NCBI GenBank assembly: GCA_010094025.1
Contig: ML991804.1
Location: 62,001-126,000, forward strand
Source of the DNA: Viridothelium virens
Lineage: Eukaryota; Ascomycota; Dothideomycetes; Trypetheliales; Trypetheliaceae
Reading direction: 5' to 3'
Length of the DNA: 64,000 nucleotides
Part shown: positions 53,712 to 64,000 of the stretch, piece after piece
How positions within the stretch are numbered: the first letter of the stretch is position 1
Layout: each line of letters starts with the position of its first letter
The notes under the pieces: model-generated
Database searches by the model: none
What the model saw: the letters and a program-made list of their open reading frames with translations, nothing else
Told to the model about the DNA's origin: nothing
Position numbers and translations under genes: made by a program

Positions 53712-56700
53712 ATGGATCCAGAAGCTGCTTTCCTGCAGCAGCTGCAAGCTTCAGGTGATGCTAACTACTTGCAGTCCGGCCCATCTGCTCAACCAACACA
53801 GATGGATGATGATGATGACGAGGAAGATTACGACCCTTCTGCACTGATACCTGAATCATCCTATCGCAGCGGCGATAATGCGACTCCCTACAACCCCTCA
53901 GCAATCCAAGCAAGCCAGACATCCCCCACTGTTGACACGCCAGCCCAATCGTCAACGGCGGCTTCAGCCCATCCTCCAACACAATTGTATTCTAGACCAA
54001 CAACTGCAACTCCAAACGGACAATTGGAGTCTTTGAGAGTCTCCAGTAAGCAGCCTCGCACAGTGGGGGGTTTCATAGTCGATGATGAGGATGATGAGGA
54101 TGATAATTCCTTTCAAAAACCTAGTGGGGCGGGTGCAAATGGGCTGTCGGGTGTTGCTCGATCAACTTCTACTCCTCAGCGCTCTGTATCCAAGACGCCT
54201 AACAATAATGCTTCATCAAATGTACAAATATCAAACGATGCACAAGATCAGGGTGTTTCAGATTCTGTCTCTAATGGCGCTTCAAATGCACTTTCTGCTG
54301 CTACTATTCCCGCACCAAAACTTTCCAAGCAAGATAGCGAAGAAAAAGCTCACCAGATTTCTGCTCCAGCTGAATCTTCAGATCCTGTCCCTACAATCCC
54401 TAGCATGTCTCTACCTAAAGCTCGCTTGCCGAATGATCGGGTGGGTATCTTGGAGGATAGAATTGCAGAGGATCCTCGAGGTGACCTGGATGCCTGGCTT
54501 AGCCTCATAAACGAATATCGCAACCGGGACAAGATCGAAGATGCTCGCGCAGTCTACGATCGATTCTTTGAAGTTTTCCCAACTGCTGTATGCTTATTCC
54601 AGGCCCTTTCCTCAACATCTACTAACTTTTTGTCAGGCCGAGCAATGGGTGGCATATGCACAAATGGAACTTGACAACGGAAATCTAAGCCATGCTGAGA
54701 AGATCTTCACTCGCTCTCTTTTGAACGTGCCCGACGTCGAGCTTTGGTCCACATATCTGGGCTACATTCGCAGACGTAACCCTCTAATGACAGACACTAC
54801 TGGAAAGGCTCGCCAGACTGTTTCACAGGTATATGATTTTGTTCTCAATACCATTGGAATTGACAAAGATTCTGGTCAGATTTGGCAGGAATACGTCGAG
54901 TTTATTCGTACTGGACCTGGCCAAGCTGGCGGCACAGGCTGGCAAGACCAGCAGAAGATGGATTTGCTGCGGAAGGCTTATCAGCGTGCGGTATGTGTAC
55001 CGACGGAAGTAGTAACGAAGCTTTGGAAAGAGTATGATGCCTTTGAGCGGAGTGTGAACAAGACGACCGTGAGTTTACTCGATCAACCTCACCGAATACT
55101 TCCAATAATCTTTCTCTAGGGTACCAAATTCATTCAGGAGCGATCTGCTGCGTACGTAACTGCTCGAGGTGCAAACATTGCCCTGTCGAACATCACGAAG
55201 GGTCTCAAGCGCACGACTCTACCAACGCTACCCCCGCGTCCAGGCTTCGATGGCGAGGCCGAGTATCTGGAGCAGGTCGAAATCTGGAAACGATGGATCA
55301 ACTGGGAGAAGGACGATCCACTCGTTCTGAAAGAAGAAGATGCCAATGCTTACAAGGATCGTATCGTTCACGTGTACAAGCAAGCTCTAATGGCTCTAAG
55401 GTTCTGGCCAGAAATGTGGTATGATGCTGCCGAGTTTTGCTTTCAGAATGGACGAGAACCCAAGGGAGAAGAATTTCTCAGCCAAGGCATTGCCGCTAAT
55501 CCAGAGAGCTCCCTCTTGGCGTTCTGGCAGGCCGAGCGATGTGAGCTGGCACCCGCCGAGAGTGATGCGCAACGTGCAAGAGCTGTCCGAGTGCCATACG
55601 ATAAGCTGCTTGATACCTTATACGCCCTCCATGACAAGACGAAAGCTCGCGAGGCTCAGGCTGTCACTCGTTTGAAACAGGCATCAGCCGATGATAAGGC
55701 TTTCTCGCCTCCTGCCAAAGACAATGATGACGATGATTTCAGCAAAGCTCAGTCCGAGCTTATCGCCCGCGAAGAGGCGCGTAGACTTCAGATCGCAGCA
55801 GTCCAGAAAGGATATGAGGCTGAGCTTCTAGATTTGCAAAAGCTGATATCCTCCGCCTGGATTGGATTGATGAGGGCTTCACGAAGGATCATAGGCAAGG
55901 GCGACCCCAAAGATTCAACTGGCGCCGGCGGACTACGGGCAACCTTCCTAGAAGCTCGAAAACGAGGACGCATCTTGAGCGACGTCTATGTCGCGAGCGC
56001 ACATTTGGAGTGGCAATGCTACAACGATGCTACGGCCCTAAAGCTGTTCGATCGGGGCATTCGGCTATTCAAGACTGATGAGTATTTTGCGCTGGAGTAC
56101 CTCAAATACTTGGTTGCCACCAATGATGGGTTAAGTAAGTGCAGAACAATACTCTCTATGCACATGTTGCTAATATCTTTATCAAGATCTCCGTGCGGTT
56201 TTTGAGACGTCAGTGAACCAATTAACCTCCGCCAAGCTAATCCACAAAACCAAGCCTCTCTTCAAGTTTTTTCATGACTATGAGTCCAGATTTGGAGAGC
56301 TCAGCCAGATTCGAAAGCTCGAAAAGCGTATGGCAGATTTGTTCCCGGAGGATCCGCAGCTCATGACCTTCACCGAGCGGTTCTCAACCGAGAACTTCAA
56401 CCCGATCGCGTACCGGATAAACATCTCGCCCGCCACGCAGTCGCGCCCGAAGCTTCCAAGCACTGTCGTCAACTCTATTGAAGGCGTACAACAGTCACCA
56501 AAGCCTCTCCCCACTCAACTTGCCAGATCACCGAAGCGCCCTCTTCCGTCAGACGAATCTGACAGTGAGCAACCCCGCAAGTTCGCCCGTGGTGAGTCTC
56601 CACTAAAAGGCGCAGCCGGCAGGCGTCAGCAGCAGCAGAAGCGTAATCAGCAGCGTCTCGACAACATCGCCGAAAATGGTGGTCGTTACCAACAGCCTCC

Positions 56701-57035
56701 GCCGTCCCTGCCCCAGCAGATTATGGGTATCTTGAACATCATCCCTGCTGCCCGTCATTACGACAGCATCGTCTTTGCACCAGAACGGGTTATTGCTTTA
56801 TTAAGGTCGGTCGATCCATCCCGCGCGAGGGTAGATAGGGGCCCGGCGCAGGTAATGGGCCATATGTCTCAGCCGCTGCCACCGCAAATGACCCCACAGA
56901 TGCCGCCGCAAATGCAGCAGCCCATGGCTTATGGCCAGCCAAATTGTAAGTGTTATCCCGGTTGAAACCACCTCGTGCGTAAAGAAATGAGATTGCTGAC
57001 CCGGCGTAGATGGCTATTCTTATCCCCCTCGTTGA
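53712..57035 (+). CDS. rna14: RNA14, mRNA cleavage factor IA subunit (CstF77)
   Basis: Five exons, 53712-54587, 54637-55068, 55120-56134, 56187-56945 and 57010-57035, phases agree (1035 residues). The N-terminus is acidic and disordered (DDDDDEEDYDPSALIPESSYR). HAT repeats begin near DPRGDLDAWLSLINEYRNRDKIEDARAVYDRFFEVFP and continue AEQWVAYAQMELDNGNLSHAEKIFTRSLL, VELWSTYLGYIRRRN, IWQEYVEFI, LWKEYDAFE and WKRWINWEKDDP, as in the suf family. The C-terminal monkeytail region and a Pro/Gln/Met-rich end (PPQMTPQMPPQMQQP) follow. It scaffolds cleavage factor IA with Rna15, Pcf11 and Clp1 for 3'-end cleavage and polyadenylation. The last exon codes for only eight residues and the stop. Confidence 0.95.
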
Positions 57036-58602
57036 ATAGGTTCTAGGGCGTACCAGTGCTTGGTAGTGGTGGTGGAGGAGGAGGAGGTGTAAACTGTGTC
57101 TCCATGGGGCAATCTGTGCAAGGTGTACCCCTTTCCTATTTGCTTTTATCCTCCCTTGTTCTCAAGCATCTCCAGCACTCAAAGTGGGAGCAGGAACTCT
57201 GCCTCTTTCAATTTGATATCTGATGTATGGCTTTTCTAAATTTCTCTCGACTTCGGGTTCTGCATTCATACGGGGTGGTCGCATATGCGAGCGCTGGCGT
57301 TGGGGTGAAGGGCGAGGCTCGGAGCGACTAAGGCACCTTGTCCACTGGGGCAATACCGCCAACGCTTATTCTTGTGGTATAGCGATTTCGAGGTCGGGCT
57401 TTTTGCATATGAAGGTCGACTATCGGATAAGGTATACAGCCAGTGCCATCGAAATACATTGATGTGATCTTCGAAGGAGCTTCCATGGCCCCTTCCTGCT
57501 CTGAGTTTTCAGTTAACTGCTCAGCTCAGTGATTGCATAGACTGCAATTGGAGTTCTGATCGAGTCCAGCCAAAACGTTGCTGGAGCTCATTTCCTCCGT
57601 TGCAACATTCGCCAGAGGCCTGTTTGGTAGGAGATGCCTGCGTATCCTGCCTATCTGTCTTCGAATGAAAGATACGATCCATGATTCCCTCCTGTTAAAA
57701 GTTTCTTGTCAATTGCCAATGCCATATCTGATGCCAAAGAGGCGCCTGCCGATCTCTAGAACAACAATGCCGGGCATGCAGTAGCACAGTGTTTGTTGCC
57801 ACGCATGGACGCTTGTTTGCCCAAGGGGACTATTCTTCATGTATGAAAGGCGCGTTTGTCCACCGAATGTCTCGTTGGGTCCCGCGTTGGGGGTCCCTCT
57901 AGTGCTTCTTGGTCGATTGTCATTTTCTTTTCCGACGACGTATCAGGAGTCGCCGCTGTCACTTCTTTTCGGTACGGATAGAGATATTATTTCTATTCTG
58001 GAGCTCATCGTTGTCTCTACTTATTTCACGGTTCGCGAGGGGGTCCTCAGGTCTCTTTGGTCTTGCTGGACTCTATGGTAGCTCCTCTGCACGCTCGTTC
58101 AGTCGCTTCTTTGGCCAGGACTTCGCTGCTGTTCCACGGGTCAAAGAATGCGCGGCTTTCACCTGGTGGCTCAGCCAGACATGTCTGCCTCAAGGTGGTG
58201 GTGGGGTAGGGGTGGACTTCTGATCTGTGGAGCAGGATCGTCTGGCTCGAGTCCATTCCGCCAGAAGCCTGCCTCACTAGATGTGATCATAGCAAGCACG
58301 GCTGAACTTGTAGCTTTCCTCAATCGCCTTTGCCTCGATCCAATTTGGATGCAAAAGATTGTACTCGATTGACTTTCTTGACTGGAGGTTGGCAACCCGG
58401 GCGGACACATAGGAAGCAGTCGGGCGTCTACGACAGATCTTCAGAGCTGTAGTAGGTCCCTTATCTTCCTACCTAGGGTACTCACTCTACGCCCTGAAAG
58501 TGGCTCCACCCGGCCATACCACTCACACTACTCGACGTTGAGCGTGTGAAGCGCCTCACTTCGTGACCTCGTCATTTCCTCGGTTGGCTGGGATTCCTGC
58601 CC
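57036..58602. other. Long intergenic region upstream of Argonaute
   Basis: About 1.6 kb with no gene recognised. Scattered frames on both strands (57223-57462, 57839-58223, 58171-58410) have no motif or splice logic. A G-rich run (gtggtggtggaggaggagg type) is at about 57064-57088. Confidence 0.4.
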
Positions 58603-58609
58603 TATAAAA
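58603..58609 (+). promoter_or_regulatory. Consensus TATA box for Argonaute
   Basis: tataaaa within cctataaaagg, the best TATA box in the window. It precedes a pyrimidine-rich stretch of about 800 bases that is almost free of ATG, as expected of a transcribed leader. Confidence 0.65.
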
Positions 58610-58634
58610 GGCAGCCACTCGCTCCTTCCACTTT

Positions 58635-59435
58635 CTCCTCCTTCACCTACGACCACCCACCCACCTTCAAGGTCGTCCGTCCCTCAACTTCTCTCTCCCA
58701 CTTCTGAGCCACGGTTTTCATCAAGCAAATCATCCAAGTCCTGCTCAGTTACTCTCTCGTAGACAGTGACGCGTTCACCGGCTTCGCCTACGGCGCTGCG
58801 CAGACGCTTCTGCTACCCATCGATCTCTCCACCGCTCTTCTGAGCCTTTGTCTACCACTTGCACTCTGACAACCTTCTCCTCATACCCGCTTACAGCTCT
58901 GGTAAGTCCTCATCGCACACCTGCACACCATCAGCTGCCTAGCTCTTCACCCTCTCCTTTTCCGCACTCTCCCCACAAACAGCCGCAGATCATATCTCAG
59001 TCTGCTTGGACGCAGCGAGTATTACCTCACTCTGTCCTTGTAGATCGGGGTCAGCTGCTGCCTGGCGCATCACAACCCAATCACTACCTTACGCACCACT
59101 CACTAAGCCAACCACTACCTCCCCTCCCCCATCATCTCCTTACTTCATCTCCACCTGCCACCTATACTCATCATCTCCATCTCCCGTCTCCGTCCACAGC
59201 ACTTCCACTTTGATATTCTTGTGACCCATTCAGCTCCTGCTGAAATCTCTTTGCTCTTTGTACTCTACACTACACGCGTCTCACCACATCGTTTAATGTC
59301 CTCAACCCACTCTGATTGAGGTTTAGCATTGCGTCACTTGCCTCCATCCAAAGCCTCATCACTCTCCTCTTTTCATCAACCATCTAGCTCTTTCGATTCT
59401 AATCGTTGAACTTCACAGAACAGCTACTACTCGTC
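58635..59435 (+). other. Probable long 5' leader of Argonaute
   Basis: C/T-rich, about 800 bases. The only ATG is at 59296-59298, opening an eight-codon frame including its stop. A good donor (ctggtaagtcc) is near 58901 and several acceptors follow, so the leader may be spliced. Confidence 0.55.
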
Positions 59436-62400
59436 ATGACTGGGCCTAAGCCTCAGCATAGTTCGAACCCGTCTGTGAGCTCGGCTCACCAGAGCAACAA
59501 GAGCATCTCTTCAGACGTCGGTAAGACACCTACTGAGGGGGATGCCACCAGCTCCGGGGCTTATGTACCTCGCTCTCCGCCCCGTTACGACGGGAATCGC
59601 GATCCGGATCCAGCACCATGGCAGGAATTTCCGGGAGGCAAGGCTGACCCACAGCACACCCCTATCACTTTTGACCCCCGCAATTTGGACCTCGGAGGAC
59701 AAGCTTGGACAGTTATTCGCGGAGTAAGTTATCCCTCGTTCGTCTAACATTCACATCATGCATCCGTCCGTCAGTCCTTTATGATTCAATTCTATCTGTC
59801 TGTCTTTCTCCCCTGCATCACAGTTACCAGCGCATCCGTCTCCACAATTTTCGTTCAATGAATGCTGTTTATGCGGACGGTTACTCCCTTCTCATATTTA
59901 TAGCTCACGGCCTTTGTTCGTCTGTCATGTCTTTTGTTCGATGGTGCGTTTCTGCGGACGCCAAGAGGTTCTCGTTGGCGAGCACGATCGTGTCTTGCCA
60001 CATTTTCTTTTCTCGAAAATCTTCTGCCCGTCATGTCTTCATCAATTTCGTCACGAAGCACTGGTCTTATGCGAGACTTGGATCTAACTCATCGCCAGTT
60101 CATCCCTGACTCACCACTTCCGGCAAAGCCCAAACTTAACACCAGCGGAAAGGAAGTCAAGCTCTCCTTGAACACTTGGCCAGTAACTGGGCTTCCTACT
60201 AATCCCGTTTGGCAATATGATGTAAGTTGAGATACCTAGAAGAGGATGGTTATGGCTATTGTCTAACGCATTCTCCAACCTAGGTCTTGATCGGTACTGG
60301 TGTTGAGAAACGCGGGAAAGTTATGAAGGCTTGGGAGAGCCCCACGCTCCAGAATATCCTTGGTCCGAATTGGATCTATGACGGCAACCGCATTGCATGG
60401 TATGTTACCGCGCCAGCTGTCCTTTGAGTTTGTGGAGCTAATTTGCGTCTTCCACAGGTCACCAACGGAGATGAAAGAATTACGAAAGACTCTAAACCTT
60501 GATCAGGAATATGGAAGGACCCGCAAGCGCGAAGTTCCAGACGAGGTCACTGTCGTGATTCGCCCGGCCAAGGACCCGCAGGTTAAATTCGACAAACTTC
60601 ATGCCTACCTGAACGGCCAGACTAGCTTCGACAATGGAATCCTGGAAGCCATCAGTATGTCTCCCCACACCCACAGAGCCACTGTTTATGTACTAATGTT
60701 CTGTCAGATTTTTTGGATCATCTTCTCAGGATGTGGCCAAGTTCGAGATTGACCAAGATCAAGCGGAGTTTCTTCGCTGAACCTCGAGAGCCCATCTCAC
60801 TTGGTGATGGTATCGAAGCATTTCATGGCGTATATGAGTCCATCCGTCCGGTTCATTCTCCCATGGGGCCGATCATGTCTGTCAACGTAGATGTGGCCAA
60901 TGGTACTTTCTGGTCTGAAAGCCAAGTGCTTCATACTGCTCGTGAGCTCGGGCGCTGCCGTGATGGATACGATCTCTCGATGAAATGCCAGCCGAAGCAT
61001 GACAAGCTTGGCCTTGGAGGAAGGCTTGAATCCGAAACGTTCAAACTCCTACGAGTTCTAAGGAAGGTTTCCATCACTGTCATCCACCGTGCACCGGACA
61101 AGGGCAAGCCCGAACCCAGCTATGTCATTGATAAACTCCTCAATCAATCTGCGAAGGAGTACGTACAGAAAATGCGTCACCCGAAGACTGGAAAGGAAGA
61201 GGAAATGACCATCGTCCAATACTTCCGCGAGAAATACAACATACACCTCAAGTACCCGGATATGCCCCTCATCAAGACGACGAAGAAGGATGTTGTCCTG
61301 CCACTCGAACTTTGCAAAATCAAGCCCAAGCAGCGCTACGTCTTCAAGCTGAATGATCGTCAGATTTCAAATATGATCAAATTTGCGGTGACCCCGCCTC
61401 CTCAGCGGTGGGCGCATATCAAGGAGGGTCTCGATATGTTGAAGTGGGTTCAGGACCCATATCTCAAAGCATACGGCCTCAAAATACAGTCTCAGCCACA
61501 AGCTGTCAGGGCTCACGTCCTTCCAAACCCTAAGGTCCAGTTCGGCAATGGTCCTCACAATCCCGGAACGACAGGACGCTGGGATCTCCGCGGAAAGAAG
61601 TTCATGAATGGAAACTCAAAGGAGCTCAAGGCTTGGGGCATCATGGTGGCCGAGGGTCGTGGCGCACCAGACAAAGCTGCAATCGAGCGGTTCATCGGCG
61701 AATTCATCAAGATTTACAGCCAGCACGGAGGGCGAATCGTGAATCCAAAGCCAGTCATCCTGCCCAGCGCCGGCGCCTCCGACGGAGCGAAGATGGTCGA
61801 GACTCTCTGGACCGCCACTGGAAATGCGAATAAAATGCGACCACAGATGTTGATGTTCGTCCTCCTGAGCAAAGACGCCAAACTGTACAATCGCATTAAG
61901 AAATCCACCGATTGCCGTTATGGAGTCGTCAGTCAGTGCATGCAGTCCGCTCACGTCTTTAAATGCCAAGCTCAATACATCTCGAACGTCTGCATGAAAT
62001 TCAATGCTAAGCTTGGAGGCTATACTACTCGTGCAGTTGGTGTCAAAAACAACGACAAATTTGGGTCTTTCAACAAAGCAACTCTGATCATGGGCGCGGA
62101 CGTGTCTCACGCAGCTCCTGGATCCGACGTTCCATCGACGGCGTGCATGACCTTCTCATTAAACCTCTTGTGCACTCGTTACGCGGCTGCGATAGACGTC
62201 AACGGCCACCGCGTGGAGATTATCGCCACGAGCAACATTGAAAAATTCATGAAACCTATGATCACCGGATGGGCCTCCAACTTGAATATGGGCAGGCTTC
62301 CAGCGAGTCTCATCTACTTCCGCGATGGTGTTTCTGAAGGTCAATATCACCAGGTCATCAATGAAGAGATCCATGACATCAAGAATTTGCTCAAAGAGAT

Positions 62401-62966
62401 CAATCCAAACACCACGACAAAAATAACAGTCATTGTGGCTACCAAGCGTCATCATATCCGCTTCTTCCCTGACCACAATGACCGTGTGGCAGCTGACCGA
62501 AACGGCAATGCCGTGCCTGGTACGCTTGTGCAGACAGGATGTACGAGCCCTTTTGAGTACGATTTCTATCTCTGTGCCCACAGTGCGATCAAGGGGACAG
62601 CCCGTCCAGTGGGTTATCATGTTCTTCTTGATGAGAACAACTACCCGGTCAACGAGTTGCAGCAGATGATTTACGATCATTCGTACCAATACATCCGCTC
62701 TACCACACCAGTTTCCATTCATCCGGCAATTTACTACGCCCATCTTGCTGCCAAGCGCGCTGTCTGTCACGAGGACAAGCCCTACGAATCCGGCCCGCAG
62801 ATGAAGGGAAAGAAGCAGAAGAAGGAGAGCAGCTTGAGTGATGACGGCGGGTACAAGCCACTCCTTCCCATGCCTGACCAGGGTGGCATTAGGTTCGAGG
62901 TAAGATTATCCATGCAATCCTCATGGTGTAGCATCTGCTAACTGCTCTCAGATGTGGTACGTCTAA
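59436..62966 (+). CDS. qde2: Argonaute, QDE-2 type
   Basis: Six exons, 59436-59723, 60099-60221, 60284-60399, 60458-60654, 60708-62899 and 62952-62966, all in phase (976 residues). The N domain (KPKLNTSGKEVKLSLNTWPV) follows a disordered start. L1/PAZ occupies the middle (IMSVNVDVANGTFW, YFREKYNIHLKYPDMPLI, LPLELCKIKPKQRY). The Mid domain includes GTTGRWDLRGKKF. The PIWI domain keeps the slicer residues: Asp of MGADVSHAAPG (about 704), Asp of YFRDGVSEGQYHQV (about 779) and His of AIYYAHLAAKRA (about 919). The last exon adds only M-W-Y-V; the family ends in this aromatic pair. Expected to bind small RNAs for quelling-type silencing in the cytoplasm. The first intron, 375 bases, is far longer than the others. 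Confidence 0.96.
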
Positions 62967-63602
62967 AGGTCGTGCCTTCGGCAACCTAACAACCACACAG
63001 CGATAGTGTCACTTTTTCTTTTCTGTTCTTTTCTTTTCTTTTCTTTCAATGACTGTACCTCTACTTTTCTGCTTATGTGGCTTCAAACGGGTAATCGGCT
63101 AGCAGATGGAGTTAGTCCTTGTCGTACGACAGTGGCACTGACCTCCTCTGGCTTGAGCATGTTCTCCAAATTCTCAATGATGATTCTCAATGATGACGAT
63201 GGGCAAAGCGACAGCAGACATGATAATGGCGGATATGAATCTCCACTCTGATTGCCTTAGGGGCACTGGCATGGTATTGACTTGCGATATTGACGGAATT
63301 TGCTTCTTGCCTTCGGGCCACACACTCATTTGCACACAGGGACACAGTTGCTCAGACTTGCTTCCATTTCCTTAGTAGATAGAACATAGAAAACAAAAAA
63401 AAGTGCCGCAAGGCCGCCAAAAATCTTCTCTTTCTCTCTCTCGCGTAAGGTGGCTACTAGATGTTGGGTACAGTGGAGGCCTGATATTACCTCGAGACGG
63501 ACAGTAATGTACAACGGCCAGGATGGCTATTAATTTATAGAGAACTACCAAAGAAAACGGGTCGACTCTACCGGAGCAAGGATTAAGGTGATTAAATCCA
63601 TA
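62967..63602. other. Convergent intergenic region
   Basis: 3' ends of Argonaute and the glutamine-synthetase-like gene. Contains a run of tttct repeats near 63013-63047. No gene seen. Confidence 0.4.
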
Positions 63603-64000
63603 TCAGTACCTCTCCATCAGCCAACGCCTTCGCTCCTCGCCACTCATAGCACCCAGCATCACAGCCTCGGCGCGCTTTAATGTAACGTAATCACTCACCA
63701 GCTTGTCACCAAGCAAAGAGGCAAGTTCGCTGTCTTCTTCTAAGAGGCTGAGAGCCGACTCAAGCTCCGCAGGCATAGCGAAATAGATGCCGTATTCAGC
63801 ACGTTGGTCAGCTGTAAGCCTACTAGGATTTGCTGCATCAGGACGTTAGCAATCAGGAGTGGTAAGGTTAAAAGACAATGGCGGCCTGGGAAAGAGCTGA
63901 GATGGAGTCGAGATTGTCGCTCAGATCCATGAGCTACGAACAGAAGAGGTGATGAATTTTTGAGATTAAGGGAAATAAGCAGCAACGTGGAGATTGAAAG
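63603..64000 (-). CDS. FluG/glutamine-synthetase-like C-terminus (partial)
   Basis: The last exon (63603 to about 63832) encodes about 76 residues: NPSRLTADQRAEYGI, MPAELESALSLLEEDSEL, LLGDKLVSDYVTLKRAEAVML and GEERRRWLMERY. This is the terminal helical region of the glutamine synthetase catalytic domain (the MP-x-S-L-x-x-AL, LG-x-x-V-x-x-Y-x-x-K pattern) as in FluG and other type I-like fungal proteins. A further upstream stretch at about 63880-63935 (MDLSDNLDSISALSQAAI) looks like the preceding exon. Active-site parts lie beyond the window, so I cannot say whether it makes glutamine or ligates another amine. Confidence 0.65.

Overview
The window looks like a gene-dense piece of a filamentous ascomycete (Pezizomycotina) nuclear chromosome. 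Coding regions are interrupted by short introns of about 43-110 nt with GTRNGT-type donors, CTRAY branch sites and YAG acceptors. The gene set is typical of moulds: AcrB, an SKT5-type chitin synthase activator with a CAAX end, a metacaspase, a GH62 arabinofuranosidase and a QDE-2-type Argonaute. I cannot name the species; Dothideomycetes or Eurotiomycetes is only a guess. Exon joins below were chosen by reading frame and family fit, and all but a few sum to an exact multiple of three.

Layout. 1-0.8 kb: N-terminal part of the CCR4 deadenylase (minus, runs off the edge). 2-5 kb: a SAM methyltransferase and a hotdog thioesterase-like gene. 6.1-8.9 kb: AcrB. 10.1-11.2 kb: secreted GH62 enzyme. 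13.9-18.2 kb: a small protein resembling N-terminal domains of fungal STAND receptors, the MTQ2 methyltransferase (minus) and a short-chain dehydrogenase. 18.7-19.2 kb: SDHAF3/ACN9. 21.2-23.9 kb: SKT5-like protein (minus). 26.5-30.3 kb: two neighbouring chromodomain genes with matching C-terminal ends. 30.5-33.2 kb: a Nudix hydrolase and a lactonase-like gene interrupted by one in-frame TGA (both minus). 34-37.4 kb: a small membrane protein and a NUP42-like FG nucleoporin (minus). 37.9-42 kb: UTP6, a BTB-like protein and a small protein with a strict every-third-residue cysteine ladder. 42-44.5 kb: a non-coding stretch with a perfect 45-bp inverted repeat. 44.5-46.1 kb: metacaspase. 47.1-52 kb: LETM1-like protein and mitochondrial IF-2 from one divergent promoter. 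52.1-57 kb: UNC-50 and RNA14, divergent. 58.6-63 kb: Argonaute behind a very long ATG-poor leader. 63.6-64 kb: the C-terminal end of a FluG/glutamine-synthetase-like gene (minus).

Most genes are housekeeping and not an operon-like cluster. Functional pairing is visible only in divergent promoters: LETM1-like/IFM1 (mitochondrial translation) and NUP42-like/UTP6 (nuclear RNP work). The least explained items are the cysteine-ladder protein, the tandem chromodomain pair, the isolated inverted repeat and the solo STAND-like domain protein.
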